A DNA stretch of 64,000 bases, taken from contig JAGXGA010000029.1 of NCBI GenBank assembly GCA_024636975.1, positions 124,001 through 188,000 of the forward strand, written 5' to 3'. The stretch's first letter is position 1; every line of letters begins with the position of its first letter. Source of the stretch: Mariniphaga sp. (lineage in GTDB: Bacteria > Bacteroidota > Bacteroidia > Bacteroidales > Prolixibacteraceae). Of this stretch, positions 26,875 through 35,786 are shown piece after piece. The position numbers and the translations under genes are program-made. The notes under the pieces were generated by a model. That model did not search any database. It was not told the DNA's origin and saw nothing but the letters and a program-made list of their open reading frames with translations.

Positions 26875-27825
26875 ATGAAAATTGTAATACTTGACGGATA
26901 TACAGTAAATCCCGGCGATTTAAGCTGGGAAGGAATCGAAAGCCTTGGCAGTTGTACTATTTATGAACGTACAGCCCCCAAAGAAACTATTGACAGGGCT
27001 AAAGATGCCGAAGCTGTATTTACCAATAAAGTTGTTTTTAATAAGGAGTTGATTGATCAACTTCCCCGGTTAAAGTTCATAGGCGTGCTGGCTACAGGCT
27101 ATAATGTGGTTGACCTGGAAGCAGCATCCAATGCCGGCATAGTGGTTACAAATATACCTGCATACAGCACAGCATCCGTGGCACAAATGGTTTTTTCCCA
27201 TATACTGCACCATGTGCAAAATATCTCAATTCATGCTCTTTCAGTTCAAAAAGGAGAGTGGTCAAAAAGCATCGATTTCTCGTACCACATTACGCCACAA
27301 ACCGAACTGGCCGGAAAAACCCTCGGCATTATAGGCTTCGGTCAAATTGGACAAACGGTGGCAAAGCTTGGGATAGCCTTTGGGATGCGTATCCTGTATA
27401 ACAATCGCAGCAAAAAAGAAACGAGCCTGCAGGCACAACAAGTTGATCTGGAAACCTTGCTCGCTGAAAGCGATTTTATAAGCACCAATTGCCCGCTCAC
27501 AGATGAGAATGCAGGATTTATTAATAAAAATGCCATTGCCAAGATGAAACCTTCGGCTATCCTTATAAACACCGGCCGGGGACCTCTTATAAATGAAAAG
27601 GATCTTGCAGAAGCATTAAACAGCGGACGGATTGCCGGTGCCGGGCTCGATGTGCTTTCTGCTGAACCACCGGCCACCGACAATCCGTTGTTGACTGCAA
27701 ATAATTGTCGCATTACCCCCCACATCGCATGGGCCACTACAGAAGCAAGAACCCGTTTAATTGAAATCGCTACCCGGAACCTGAAAGCATTCATTGAGGG
27801 GAAACCACAAAATGTAGTCAATTAA
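26875..27825 (+). CDS. D-2-hydroxyacid dehydrogenase (glycerate/hydroxypyruvate type)
   Basis: A 316-residue NAD-dependent dehydrogenase. The nucleotide-binding motif is GIIGFGQIGQT (about 150-160). Catalytic residues appear in INTGRGPLI (Arg), GAGLDVLSAEPP (Glu) and RITPHIAW (His). The family reduces or oxidises short 2-hydroxyacids such as glycerate; the exact substrate is open. A HEAT-like protein gene follows 13 bases downstream, probably cotranscribed. Confidence 0.88.
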   Translation: MKIVILDGYTVNPGDLSWEGIESLGSCTIYERTAPKETIDRAKDAEAVFTNKVVFNKELIDQLPRLKFIGVLATGYNVVDLEAASNAGIVVTNIPAYSTASVAQMVFSHILHHVQNISIHALSVQKGEWSKSIDFSYHITPQTELAGKTLGIIGFGQIGQTVAKLGIAFGMRILYNNRSKKETSLQAQQVDLETLLAESDFISTNCPLTDENAGFINKNAIAKMKPSAILINTGRGPLINEKDLAEALNSGRIAGAGLDVLSAEPPATDNPLLTANNCRITPHIAWATTEARTRLIEIATRNLKAFIEGKPQNVVN

Positions 27826-27838
27826 AATTATTGATTGT

Positions 27839-28387
27839 ATGATGACTAAAGAAGAACTGCAGGAAATACTGAATTCATGGGAGAACCTTGACCTGCTTAT
27901 AAATGAGGCGACAGGTTCTCCTGAATATGTAAAGCTGCTATTTGAAATTGCACTTCACAGCACCCATCCCAAAAGCTGGAGGGCTGCATGGATAGCAGAT
28001 AAAATCAACGACAAAAAGCCTGAACTAATAGAACCCTTTATTCACGAAATAATCGTTCAGCTAAAAAATGAAACCAGCAGCAGTAAAAAGCGGCAGTTTC
28101 TCAAACTTATCAGTCTTCATCCTATTCCGGAGGTGCATTGTTCTTTTCTGCTCGATTACTGTATCCAATGCTTTACTTCAACCGGGGAACCAATTGCAGT
28201 AAGAGTTTTCGCCATGCAGGTTTTGTATAACATTTCAGAAATTGAGCCTGAATTAAAACCTGAACTGCTCTCCACCATTCAACATGAAATGGAACTTCAT
28301 TCTTCTGCAGGAATAAAATCGCGGGGAATGAAGCTGGCAAAACAACTGCACCTTGAATTGAAGAAATCAGGAATCCCTTTCAACTGA
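27839..28387 (+). CDS. HEAT-repeat-like hypothetical protein
   Basis: A 182-residue soluble, all-helical protein. Successive helix pairs (SPEYVKLLFEIAL, SWRAAWIADKI, SKKRQFLKLISLH, AVRVFAMQVLYNI, AGIKSRGMKLAKQL) have the spacing and Pro/Arg pattern of HEAT or adenylate-cyclase-type armadillo repeats. It probably binds a protein partner. Its ATG doublet (27839, 27842) sits 13 bases after the dehydrogenase gene. The 3' end overlaps the convergent DUF2723 gene by 21 bases. Confidence 0.65.
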   Translation: MMTKEELQEILNSWENLDLLINEATGSPEYVKLLFEIALHSTHPKSWRAAWIADKINDKKPELIEPFIHEIIVQLKNETSSSKKRQFLKLISLHPIPEVHCSFLLDYCIQCFTSTGEPIAVRVFAMQVLYNISEIEPELKPELLSTIQHEMELHSSAGIKSRGMKLAKQLHLELKKSGIPFN

Positions 28388-31300
28388 CAGGCGGCTGATG
28401 AGTTCCTGCAGCCGGGTGTCGATCTCATTTGTAAGCTCTTCCTGATTGTAACGCCGCGTTAGTACCATAAGATTTTGCAGAATGCTCATTTCCCTTTGTT
28501 GCTCATCCTGTATAATTCGTTCAAAATTGGCAGGCAGGGTCAGGTAGTAGTCGAGCAACTCAAAACTATTGGATGCTATACGTCTGACTTTTTCACCGCC
28601 CTTACCGGTTTGACCGATCTTAAAATATGCCTCTGCAGCAGCAAAGGAATCATACGTAAGTGGCATCTTCTCATCGGGGAACAACTCAAACATTCGATCA
28701 AGAACTCTTTCAGCCTCCTCTGTCCTGCCCTCTTCTACTAATGCATCGGCCAGCCTGGTAAATAGTGGCCTTGCCTGGACCATACGTACAGCACGTTCAT
28801 TGTAATCGTCAAGAAAAACATCCGGATCGTTAACATTTCCCCACGAGAATTTCTCCATTACATTTTCCTGCAAAATGTCTGTATTAATATGACCTGTATT
28901 CTGCCCGTCGGCTCCGGTATATATAGGCACAAAACGGTATGCAAACCCCTCCAGCTGCAGCCAGTCGGTAAAAAATACATTTCCGGTATACAAAAGACTG
29001 TGGTTTATGTAAACCGGGCGTTCCCAATTGTTGACTGCTATTATATTCAAAATGGCCCACTCACTTTTTGTAAGGTAGCTTTTATTGATACCGAACCTCA
29101 CAGTATCAGCAATAAGATGTGCGTCTTCGGGCTGAACAGTTCCTGTGGCAATTACCTTTTCCTTATCTACAGGAAGGTAAAAATCGGTATCCGGAAAATA
29201 ATCAAGCATTTGACCGGCAGTCATTTCAACCTTTGTCCGCTCATCATCGTTGCCAACAAATGACATAGCATCGCGCAAGTCGGTTGCTCCGTCAATCCGG
29301 TCGTAAATAAGTACCGCATCACGCCTGCCCATAGCATACTTATCTTTGTTGAACGAAAAAGGTATAAGGGGAGCTTCATAGGTTGCCATCCTGTGCTGAT
29401 TAATGTACCAGTCCATCCCCAGGTAACTTATATTTATCACCTTAACGTCGGTCCGGATACCCTCTACCTCCTGAACATACCATAACGGAAATGTATCGTT
29501 ATCGCCATAAGTAAACAGGATGGCGTTTGGAGCGCACGACTCAAGATAATTTACTGCATAGTCGCGGGCCATATACCGGCCCGACCGGTCATGGTCATCC
29601 CAGTTTTCTGCAATTAACAAGCCCGGCACCCAGGCCAGCGATACCAGAACCACAAATACAGCTCCGGAGGTTCCCTTCATCAGTTTTGATGCAGCACTGT
29701 ATAATGCAGGCACTGCAAGTCCAATCCAAATGGCAAAGGCATAAAAGGAACCCACATAGGCATAATCGCGTTCGCGGGGCTGAAGGGGTGTCTGATTTAA
29801 ATAGGTAATGATGGCTATTCCAGTAAAAAAGAATAAGGCGGACACAACAGCAAAGCCTTCCTTTCCTTTGCGACTGTGGTTATACTGGAAAAAAAGCCCG
29901 ATTAGACCAAATATAAGCGGAAGAAAAAAATACCTGTTGTACGAAGGATCATTTTTCATAAATGAAGGCATATTATCACGCGGCCCGGTACGCGGATTAT
30001 CAAAAGCGCCTATACCGCTAACCCAGTTTCCGTTATTGAAGCTGCCATGCCCCTGGACATCATTCTGCCGGCCGGCAAAATTCCACATAAAATACCGGAA
30101 ATACATATGCCCAAGCTGATAGGTTAGAAAAAACCTCAGGTTCTCTGTGAAACGGGGCTTTATTAATACAACCTCTTCACCATTTTCCTGAACCCTGACA
30201 GGCTTTCCTTCAACTGCACCCCAGCTTTTATACTGTGCCACATGCCGCGGATCACTGCTGTGCATGCGCGGAAAAAATGTTTTCATGGAGGACTCATATA
30301 CGGTGGAGCTTGCTGATGAACCGGTTACTACATATCTCCCGTCTACCTGGCTGTAATACTTCTTTTCGCCGGTGGCTGCAATCGCTGGTGTATTGTAATA
30401 AGGTCCATAAATTAAAGGGTGTTCACCATACTGATCGCGGTTCAGGTAGCGCAACAGGGCATACGCATTATCGGGGTGGTTTTGATTCATTGGTGGATTG
30501 GCAGCGGCACGAACCAGGATGATTGTAAAGGTGGAATAGCCAATGAGTATGACCATTACCGAAAGCACCATGGTATTCCAGACCATCAGCTTTTTTTTAC
30601 GCGTATAATAAACTCCCCATCCCAAAGCAGCAAAGAGCAGAAGGATAAAGCCAAGAATACCCGTATTAAAAGGCAGCCCAAGAGTATTCACAAAAAACAG
30701 ATCGAACAGGAAGGCTGTACGCGGTATTCCGGGAATTATTACAACCTGAACAGCTGCCAGTATTCCCATAGACACCAATAGCGCAGCCAGTACACCTTTC
30801 CAGCTAAACGTATATTTTTTAAAATAATAAACCAGCCCGATTGCCGGAATTGCCAACAAACTGAGCAAATGAACACCGGTAGAGAGACCGATAAGGTAAG
30901 CTATAAGTATCAGCCATCGACCGGAATATTTTTGTTCCGCCTCGTTCTCCCATTTCAGAATTGCCCAAAAAACAGCGGCAGTGAAAAATGAAGACAATGC
31001 ATATACCTCGCCTTCCACCGCCGAAAACCAAAAGGAGTCGGTAAAGGCAAAAGCCAGGGACCCCACCAGTCCGCTGCCGAAAACTACAATCATTTCGGGC
31101 ACCGACAATAGCTTACTGCCAACCATCTTACGTGCGAGGTGTACAATAGTCCAGTAAAGAAGCATTACAGTGGCAGCGCTTGCAATCCCCGATAAAAGGT
31201 TGATCATAAAAGCCACCCGGGAGGTATCGCCTGCGAATAGGCTAAAAAAACGACCTATCAATATATGAAACGGAGCACCGGGAGGATGACCCACTTCGAG

Positions 31301-31435
31301 CTTGTATGCACCTGTAATGAACTCACTGGCATCCCACCAGCTGGCTGTTGGCTCAAGGGTTAAGCTGTAAACTGCAGCAGCAATGAGAAAAACTCCCCAA
31401 CCCAAAATATTATTAAACAGATTATAACGGTGCAT
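28367..31435 (-). CDS. DUF2723 membrane protein (GT117-like, TMEM260-related)
   Basis: A 1022-residue protein with about 12 membrane helices in the first 600 residues and a large soluble C-terminal half. The N-terminal region WWDASEFITGAYKLEVGHPP followed by GAPFHILIGRF is the hallmark of DUF2723, a GT-C-fold family common in Bacteroidota and related to the human O-mannosyltransferase TMEM260. The acidic DASE motif would be the metal-linked catalytic loop. TPR-like helices occur near 900-1000. It likely moves a sugar from a lipid carrier to exported proteins; the acceptor is unknown. Confidence 0.88.
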   Translation of the reverse strand: MHRYNLFNNILGWGVFLIAAAVYSLTLEPTASWWDASEFITGAYKLEVGHPPGAPFHILIGRFFSLFAGDTSRVAFMINLLSGIASAATVMLLYWTIVHLARKMVGSKLLSVPEMIVVFGSGLVGSLAFAFTDSFWFSAVEGEVYALSSFFTAAVFWAILKWENEAEQKYSGRWLILIAYLIGLSTGVHLLSLLAIPAIGLVYYFKKYTFSWKGVLAALLVSMGILAAVQVVIIPGIPRTAFLFDLFFVNTLGLPFNTGILGFILLLFAALGWGVYYTRKKKLMVWNTMVLSVMVILIGYSTFTIILVRAAANPPMNQNHPDNAYALLRYLNRDQYGEHPLIYGPYYNTPAIAATGEKKYYSQVDGRYVVTGSSASSTVYESSMKTFFPRMHSSDPRHVAQYKSWGAVEGKPVRVQENGEEVVLIKPRFTENLRFFLTYQLGHMYFRYFMWNFAGRQNDVQGHGSFNNGNWVSGIGAFDNPRTGPRDNMPSFMKNDPSYNRYFFLPLIFGLIGLFFQYNHSRKGKEGFAVVSALFFFTGIAIITYLNQTPLQPRERDYAYVGSFYAFAIWIGLAVPALYSAASKLMKGTSGAVFVVLVSLAWVPGLLIAENWDDHDRSGRYMARDYAVNYLESCAPNAILFTYGDNDTFPLWYVQEVEGIRTDVKVINISYLGMDWYINQHRMATYEAPLIPFSFNKDKYAMGRRDAVLIYDRIDGATDLRDAMSFVGNDDERTKVEMTAGQMLDYFPDTDFYLPVDKEKVIATGTVQPEDAHLIADTVRFGINKSYLTKSEWAILNIIAVNNWERPVYINHSLLYTGNVFFTDWLQLEGFAYRFVPIYTGADGQNTGHINTDILQENVMEKFSWGNVNDPDVFLDDYNERAVRMVQARPLFTRLADALVEEGRTEEAERVLDRMFELFPDEKMPLTYDSFAAAEAYFKIGQTGKGGEKVRRIASNSFELLDYYLTLPANFERIIQDEQQREMSILQNLMVLTRRYNQEELTNEIDTRLQELISRLSVERDS

Positions 31436-31457
31436 TGGCTTTTTTTATGAATCAGGG

Positions 31458-31487
31458 CAAATATACAGTTTTAAAGAAATCAGCCAA
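31458..31487 (-). promoter_or_regulatory. Promoter for the DUF2723 gene
   Basis: On the minus strand TATATTTG (31465 to 31458) fits TAnnTTTG and TTG (31487 to 31485) lies exactly 19 bp upstream. The start codon is 22 bases downstream of the -7 box, so the leader is short. Confidence 0.6.
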
Positions 31488-31531
31488 TAAGCGCATATCT
31501 CTCAATAACCCGGTAAAATAATCCCCGGCGG

Positions 31532-33679
31532 TTAATATACAACCTCAATCATCTGGTGACCTAAAAGTTCAGGCAAAGTAAAGCTGTATGAATCACCGTT
31601 TTCCCTGAAAGCAATATTCTTCCCCTGGGGTACCGCGCTAATTTTCCTGATTTTGTGCGGCAGATTTAAATTCACCTTCAGGTTAAAAACCGGCACCACA
31701 TCTTCGACCACATCGAATGAACTGCCCCGTCGCTCTGGCACATAATAAAGAAAATGAACAACGTAGCGGTTCTTTTCTGTCTGAGCGTTCACAGCAGCAA
31801 TGAGTGCGCTGGGTGCATCTTCCATTATTAAAACCGGATTCGGAAGAAGCATATTCACCGCATTAAGAAAAATATCTCTGCACCATTTCGGTGCAGAATG
31901 GGCATATTGGGAAAAAATGGGGTGCATAAAATAGATCCCGTTGCCGTATTTTGTTATTGCCGGATATCCTCTTTTCCCTTCCGATGGTGTATGCCTGTGT
32001 GAACTGAAATGTTCCCACGTGCGGTTAAAATAAGGAACATTGGCATAAATTAGAGGTTCTGCTCCTTTTAACTGCACTTCCATTCCCTTCATATACATCA
32101 CAAGTTCAGTATCCGGAAGCCCTTTTCCTATCCCTTCTCCGTTTAATGCCAAAAAATCAGGGCTGAAAGGTGCCTCTCCTATCAAATCAATTCCAAAAAG
32201 AGAAGTAGCAAAATTGACTCCATCAGGAGAAAGACCTGATCTGAAGGAAGCAATTAATGCACCGCCGTTTTCAGTAAACGTTTTCAATTTCGATTCCAAA
32301 GCGCCATAAACAGGAATATCATCGGGCAAAATCAGCAGCTTATACTGGGGAAAATCAGACTGGCTATCAATTATATCAAACTGATGCCGGCCCTCCTGCA
32401 GCATTCTTACAACACCCATCATTTGCTGCGGCACCCTGGAATAATTAGGTGAATTTCGATCCAGAAATTCCTCTGCACTGAATACTGCGATATCAGTCAC
32501 AGCTTTTGCATTTTCGCACCAGGATTCCATTTCTGCCACTTGTTTGTAAACACCGCCAATCAAGTCGTAGGTAGCACTGTCGAGCTTACCTCGGGGATGC
32601 AGCTGATCGCCGACTGAACATTTCGCATTCAGTGCCAGCATGCTAAAACATTCAAATTCCAGGGCAGCCTTATTCTTTAATGAATGAAAATCGCCCCACG
32701 AGGTGTGAAACTTTCCTGTCATACCCAATACATCCTTGCCTAAAGTTCGTGCATAACGACTTGTCAATGGGAAATGCAGGTAACCCCAGCCACCCGATGG
32801 TAAGGATTCAAGCTCCAGATGGGAATAGCTTTCTGCACTTTTCCGTATATCGGGACCAATATGACCGCCATTATAGAATATGGTGCAATCTTTATCATGC
32901 TTTCTGATAAAGGAAGTCAAATCCGATTTAAATTCATTGATTACCTCTTCATAAAACGCATACCTTACTGATACCTCTGCAGCATTCAGGCCCTTTTTCT
33001 GCATAGCCTCCAGGCTGGCCCTGTTGGCATTGGGAAATACCCCCACAATATCGAGAAAAAGACCATCGACTGGAACTTTCTCAAACAATTCCGAAAGGTA
33101 GGCTTTCAAAAAATCGCGGTAAGGAGTTAAAACACAGAGCCGCTGATAAAACCCCGGCTGAAAGGTTGTATTCCCAAAAGGCTTACCTTCTTCGTCAAGC
33201 ATGAGCCACTCAGGATGTTCTTTTGCAGTAAATTCATCCCATTGAACCGTCACATAAATGGGAACCCGGATATTGTTTTTATGGCAGGCTTCTATCTGCT
33301 CCTTCAGCAGATGGGGTCGTCTGGTTAGGGGATGTATTCTTTCAGGAAATTTATCCGTTTCATGGTAAATGTATCCATGATGACATCGTCCGAAGCAGGT
33401 AACAGAATTAACATTCGCCTTTTTTAATGTTGAGGCAAACTCTTCCGGGTCAAACTCAATGCCGATATCAGGAATCTGTCCGCTGGTATGAAAATCAAGA
33501 TGCACCTGGCGATACCTCAACGGAAGACTTTGATCAAGTGGTCCTTCGGCCGGATCAAAAGCCAAAGGTTCTGTAAATTTGTTATTTTCGGCATGCACAG
33601 GAAAAGAGATTCCTCCAGCAACCAATCCAAGTCCACCAGTTGTAAGAATGCTTTTCTGAATAAATGAGCGACGTTTCAT
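31532..33679 (-). CDS. Exported glycoside hydrolase-like protein (GHL6-type TIM barrel, beta-galactosidase trimerisation-like domain)
   Basis: A 715-residue protein with a Tat-type signal (Arg3-Arg4 in KRRSFIQKS, hydrophobic stretch to about residue 28, ending VHAE). The TIM-barrel domain (about 50-400) has HHGYIYHETDKFPERIHP, PIYVTVQWDEF and VDGLFLDIVG, typical of the hypothetical glycosyl hydrolase 6 group. A flavodoxin-like domain (about 405-610, with LLILPDDIPVYG and NGGALIASFRSG) resembles the trimerisation domain of GH42 enzymes. Substrate unknown. It is separated from the galactosidase cluster by 17 kb. Confidence 0.78.
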   Translation of the reverse strand: MKRRSFIQKSILTTGGLGLVAGGISFPVHAENNKFTEPLAFDPAEGPLDQSLPLRYRQVHLDFHTSGQIPDIGIEFDPEEFASTLKKANVNSVTCFGRCHHGYIYHETDKFPERIHPLTRRPHLLKEQIEACHKNNIRVPIYVTVQWDEFTAKEHPEWLMLDEEGKPFGNTTFQPGFYQRLCVLTPYRDFLKAYLSELFEKVPVDGLFLDIVGVFPNANRASLEAMQKKGLNAAEVSVRYAFYEEVINEFKSDLTSFIRKHDKDCTIFYNGGHIGPDIRKSAESYSHLELESLPSGGWGYLHFPLTSRYARTLGKDVLGMTGKFHTSWGDFHSLKNKAALEFECFSMLALNAKCSVGDQLHPRGKLDSATYDLIGGVYKQVAEMESWCENAKAVTDIAVFSAEEFLDRNSPNYSRVPQQMMGVVRMLQEGRHQFDIIDSQSDFPQYKLLILPDDIPVYGALESKLKTFTENGGALIASFRSGLSPDGVNFATSLFGIDLIGEAPFSPDFLALNGEGIGKGLPDTELVMYMKGMEVQLKGAEPLIYANVPYFNRTWEHFSSHRHTPSEGKRGYPAITKYGNGIYFMHPIFSQYAHSAPKWCRDIFLNAVNMLLPNPVLIMEDAPSALIAAVNAQTEKNRYVVHFLYYVPERRGSSFDVVEDVVPVFNLKVNLNLPHKIRKISAVPQGKNIAFRENGDSYSFTLPELLGHQMIEVVY

Positions 33680-33858
33680 AGGTATGATTTTAGTTGCAAA
33701 ACAGCAGATTTTTTAATTTGTGCAACAATGTAATAAAAAATCTTAATTCCATTAGCGAAAGCAGCTTAGGTTATTCCTTAATTCAAGACCAATACAAAAA
33801 AATAAGCCATATGTCTTCTAAAAAGTTTTTCTGTAAGTGCTGAAAAGAAAAAAAATTA

Positions 33859-33866
33859 TACTTTTG
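33859..33866 (+). promoter_or_regulatory. Promoter (-7 box) of tRNA-Gln
   Basis: TACTTTTG fits TAnnTTTG and ends 31 bases before the mature tRNA 5' end. No convincing -33 element is visible. Confidence 0.5.
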
Positions 33867-33897
33867 CACCGTCTTTAACGAAAAGACACTGAATGAT

Positions 33898-33970
33898 TGT
33901 CCCGTGGTGTAACTGGCAACACGTCTGATTTTGGTTCAGAAGAGTCCAGGTTCGAGCCCTGGCGGGACAA
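33898..33970 (+). tRNA. tRNA-Gln (anticodon TTG)
   Basis: A 73-base cloverleaf. The acceptor stem TGTCCCG pairs with CGGGACA (33963-33969); the discriminator is A33970. The anticodon stem TCTGA/TCAGA encloses the loop TTTTGGT with anticodon TTG. The T arm is CCAGG-TTCGAGC-CCTGG. CCA is not encoded. Confidence 0.95.
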
Positions 33971-33979
33971 CCGAAAATT

Positions 33980-34012
33980 AAAGGAGTACGTATTCGTGCT
34001 CCTTTTTTTATT
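33980..34012 (+). terminator. Intrinsic terminator after tRNA-Gln
   Basis: AAAGGAG-T-ACG (33980-33990) pairs with CGT-G-CTCCTTT (33995-34005), an 11-bp stem with one wobble and a TATT loop, followed by a run of T. Confidence 0.85.
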
Positions 34013-34031
34013 TTACAAAGTTTGTAGTGGG

Positions 34032-34100
34032 GCCAGGGACCCGCTGAGTAAAGCGATAGCAGGAAGCCCTGGTTAAACTATTAGGGAAAACTTCCCTGGC
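34032..34100. other. Hairpin-rich segment downstream of tRNA-Gln with competing stems
   Basis: CCAGGG (34033-34038) pairs with CCCTGG (34067-34072), with GCT/AGC nested inside (34043-34045, 34058-34060). AGGGAA (34083-34088) pairs with TTCCCT (34092-34097) around a 3-base loop. GCCAGGG (34032-34038) can instead pair perfectly with CCCTGGC (34094-34100). No open frame covers it and I do not know its function; the stretches either side (33680-33850 and 34101-34123) show nothing else. Confidence 0.5.
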
Positions 34101-34123
34101 TATACAATAAAAAATCATTCACA

Positions 34124-34378
34124 TCATTCATCAATCAGGTTTCCTTGCACAGTCTGGTTGTTTTTTAGCTGATTAATTGATTCATATAACCGATTAGTAT
34201 TTCTTATTGAGCTCAAAAGATGCACAGTTTCCATTATTGAATTGTAATCATCCATGGATAGAATGGCAACACCTCTGTCTTCTTTCCTTCTGATAATAAG
34301 CGTTTCATTGTTGTTCTCAACATCATCCAAATGTTTTTTTAACCTTGCCCTGAACTCAGAAAAATTTACTTCAATCAT
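34124..34378 (-). CDS. Phd/YefM-family antitoxin-like protein (solitary)
   Basis: An 84-residue protein opening MIEVNFSEFRARLKKHLDDV with ETLIIRRKEDRGVAILSMDDYNSIMET, the standard YefM pattern: an N-terminal DNA-binding fold and a C-terminal toxin-wrapping tail. Antitoxins of this type normally sit directly before a YoeB, RelE or Doc toxin gene, but the 110 bases downstream on this strand hold only the hairpin segment and the tRNA terminator. It may be a toxin-free remnant or a free-standing regulator. The ATG at 34378 is preferred to the extended frame at 34438. Confidence 0.82.
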   Translation of the reverse strand: MIEVNFSEFRARLKKHLDDVENNNETLIIRRKEDRGVAILSMDDYNSIMETVHLLSSIRNTNRLYESINQLKNNQTVQGNLIDE

Positions 34379-34670
34379 GATAAGAAGGTGTTGTAATTGT
34401 CCAGGACCGAAAATAAGTACTTTATTAATAAAAATCAACCTACATTATCATTTATTAATAGCTGGCACAAAATATCCCTCTTTGAAATACAACCTAATCA
34501 AAAGATTTTGTTGTGGTTTTAAATCTATATTCTATACATTGAATACCTGATGGTTCAGTAGTGAACTGAGAACAACCGGGCATATTAAACCAGTTATTAT
34601 ATAAGGATAATGTAACAAGTTTCTCTGTCTTGTATATTGTCTGTTATTTCAGTATTTTTAAAAGAAAAAG

Positions 34671-35150
34671 ATGAACTTTACTGTCAGTCAAATAGGAACC
34701 ATAAAAGTAAAGGAAGAGAATTATTCCCTTCAACTGCAGCAGGAATACCTCCCCGGGCTTAAACACATTGAAGGTTTCAGCCACCTGCGGATCATCTGGT
34801 GGGCACATCTGAGCGATGAGCCGGAAACCAGAATCCGAACCTTTACCAAAAACTTGTTCAGGCATGCGCCCGACGAGGTTGGGGTTTTTGCTTCCCGCAC
34901 CACAGAACGTCCCAACCCGGTAATGATAAGTACAGTTGAAGTTGAAGATATTGATTTCGATAATGGTGTAATCAAAATTGCCTTTATCGATGCTGAAGAC
35001 GATACTCCTGTTTTGGATATTAAACCTTATTTCCCTGTAGAACGCATAAGGGAATGCAAAACACCCAAGTGTTATAGCCATTGGCCGCAATGGGCCGAAG
35101 ATGCCCACCGCTTCGACTGGAAAAGTGAAATCAGTTTTAAATCTTTATAA
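34671..35150 (+). CDS. TsaA-domain protein (TrmO-like tRNA methyltransferase family)
   Basis: A 159-residue single-domain protein of the TsaA/UPF0066 family. IEGFSHLRIIWWAHL, FASRTTERPNPVMISTVEV and DDTPVLDIKPYFP match the motifs of E. coli TrmO, which methylates N6-threonylcarbamoyladenosine at position 37 of some tRNAs. It lacks TrmO's C-terminal extension, so enzymatic equivalence is not certain. It stands alone, followed by the 35178-35310 palindromic element. tsaE, from the pathway making its presumed substrate base, is elsewhere in the window. Confidence 0.78.
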   Translation: MNFTVSQIGTIKVKEENYSLQLQQEYLPGLKHIEGFSHLRIIWWAHLSDEPETRIRTFTKNLFRHAPDEVGVFASRTTERPNPVMISTVEVEDIDFDNGVIKIAFIDAEDDTPVLDIKPYFPVERIRECKTPKCYSHWPQWAEDAHRFDWKSEISFKSL

Positions 35151-35177
35151 ATTTCCGATCTCAAAATACTTTTAAAC

Positions 35178-35310
35178 TATACCTGGTCCATATCAAACTC
35201 AGTGTTAACTCATTCTTAATTCAGTTTAAATTCAATTAAAATCGAACCAACACTGAATTAATATTGAATTTATATTGAGTTTACATTGAGTTTAGTCCGT
35301 CCCAGGTATA
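35178..35310. repeat. Intergenic element B: 133-bp imperfect palindrome of phased 11-bp repeats with 9-bp inverted ends
   Basis: TATACCTGG (35178-35186) and CCAGGTATA (35302-35310) are perfect inverted ends. The left arm from 35195 reads in steps of 11: AAACTCAGTGT, TAACTCATTCT, TAATTCAGTTT, AAATTCAATTA, AAATCGAACCA. The right arm, read on the minus strand, gives TAAACTCAATG, TAAACTCAATA, TAAATTCAATA, TTAATTCAGTG. Both arms share the TCA-core unit of element A, and CTGG(A/T)CCAT precedes the repeats in both A and the left arm. It is non-coding and sits downstream of the TsaA-domain gene. The remaining intergenic DNA to 35786 contains a lone -7 box (35462) and a 35-codon open frame I cannot support as a gene. 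Confidence 0.85.
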
Positions 35311-35461
35311 TCTCATGTAAGGACATTAGAGGGGCATTTTATTTTTCCTGAATCGGTCATTTCCTGCTTTTTCAATATCAACTATTGTGTTTTAAATAAT
35401 TTCCTGGCACTGTGTATTTATTTCTTTTCATACATACTCAATACGTTTCATAGGATTATGT

Positions 35462-35469
35462 TATATTTG
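35462..35469 (+). promoter_or_regulatory. Isolated -7 box TATATTTG in the gap before the HMA-like gene
   Basis: TATATTTG fits TAnnTTTG. It is about 317 bases upstream of the HMA-like protein gene, so it would produce either a long leader or a small untranslated RNA. No supporting -33 element or terminator was found between. Confidence 0.35.
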
Positions 35470-35786
35470 CAAACTTAATACGAGGGATCTGATAGTAGAA
35501 TATCCCCATCAAAACCATCTTCCCAAATATATTGTTAATGGTTGCTGCGTTACAGATACTGCGGGAAGTAAAGGCAGTAGTTGTAGAAAACAACAACAAC
35601 GATTGTGGTTTTCCCCGCTTTTGGATTAAAATATTTATTGGATGCTGATGTATCGCTAATAATCTGGTTATCTTTATGTTAAACTAGAAAATGAATTTGA
35701 ATCTATTGCTTGGCATAATTTTCCCATAAGATAGTATAGATAATAAACCGGATTGATGCGTTAGGACTAAATTTAAAGGTATAAAA

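Noticed and set aside
34032-34100. Integration (att) repeat of tRNA-Gln
   Set aside because: Only a 7-base match (GCCCTGG) to the tRNA 3' end is present and no integrase gene lies nearby.
33980-34123. YoeB/RelE toxin partner for the YefM-like antitoxin
   Set aside because: The interval is too short and has no open frame of suitable size on the minus strand.
35538-35651. Small gene in the gap after element B
   Set aside because: A 35-codon frame with poly-Asn and no recognisable motif, start context or conservation evidence.
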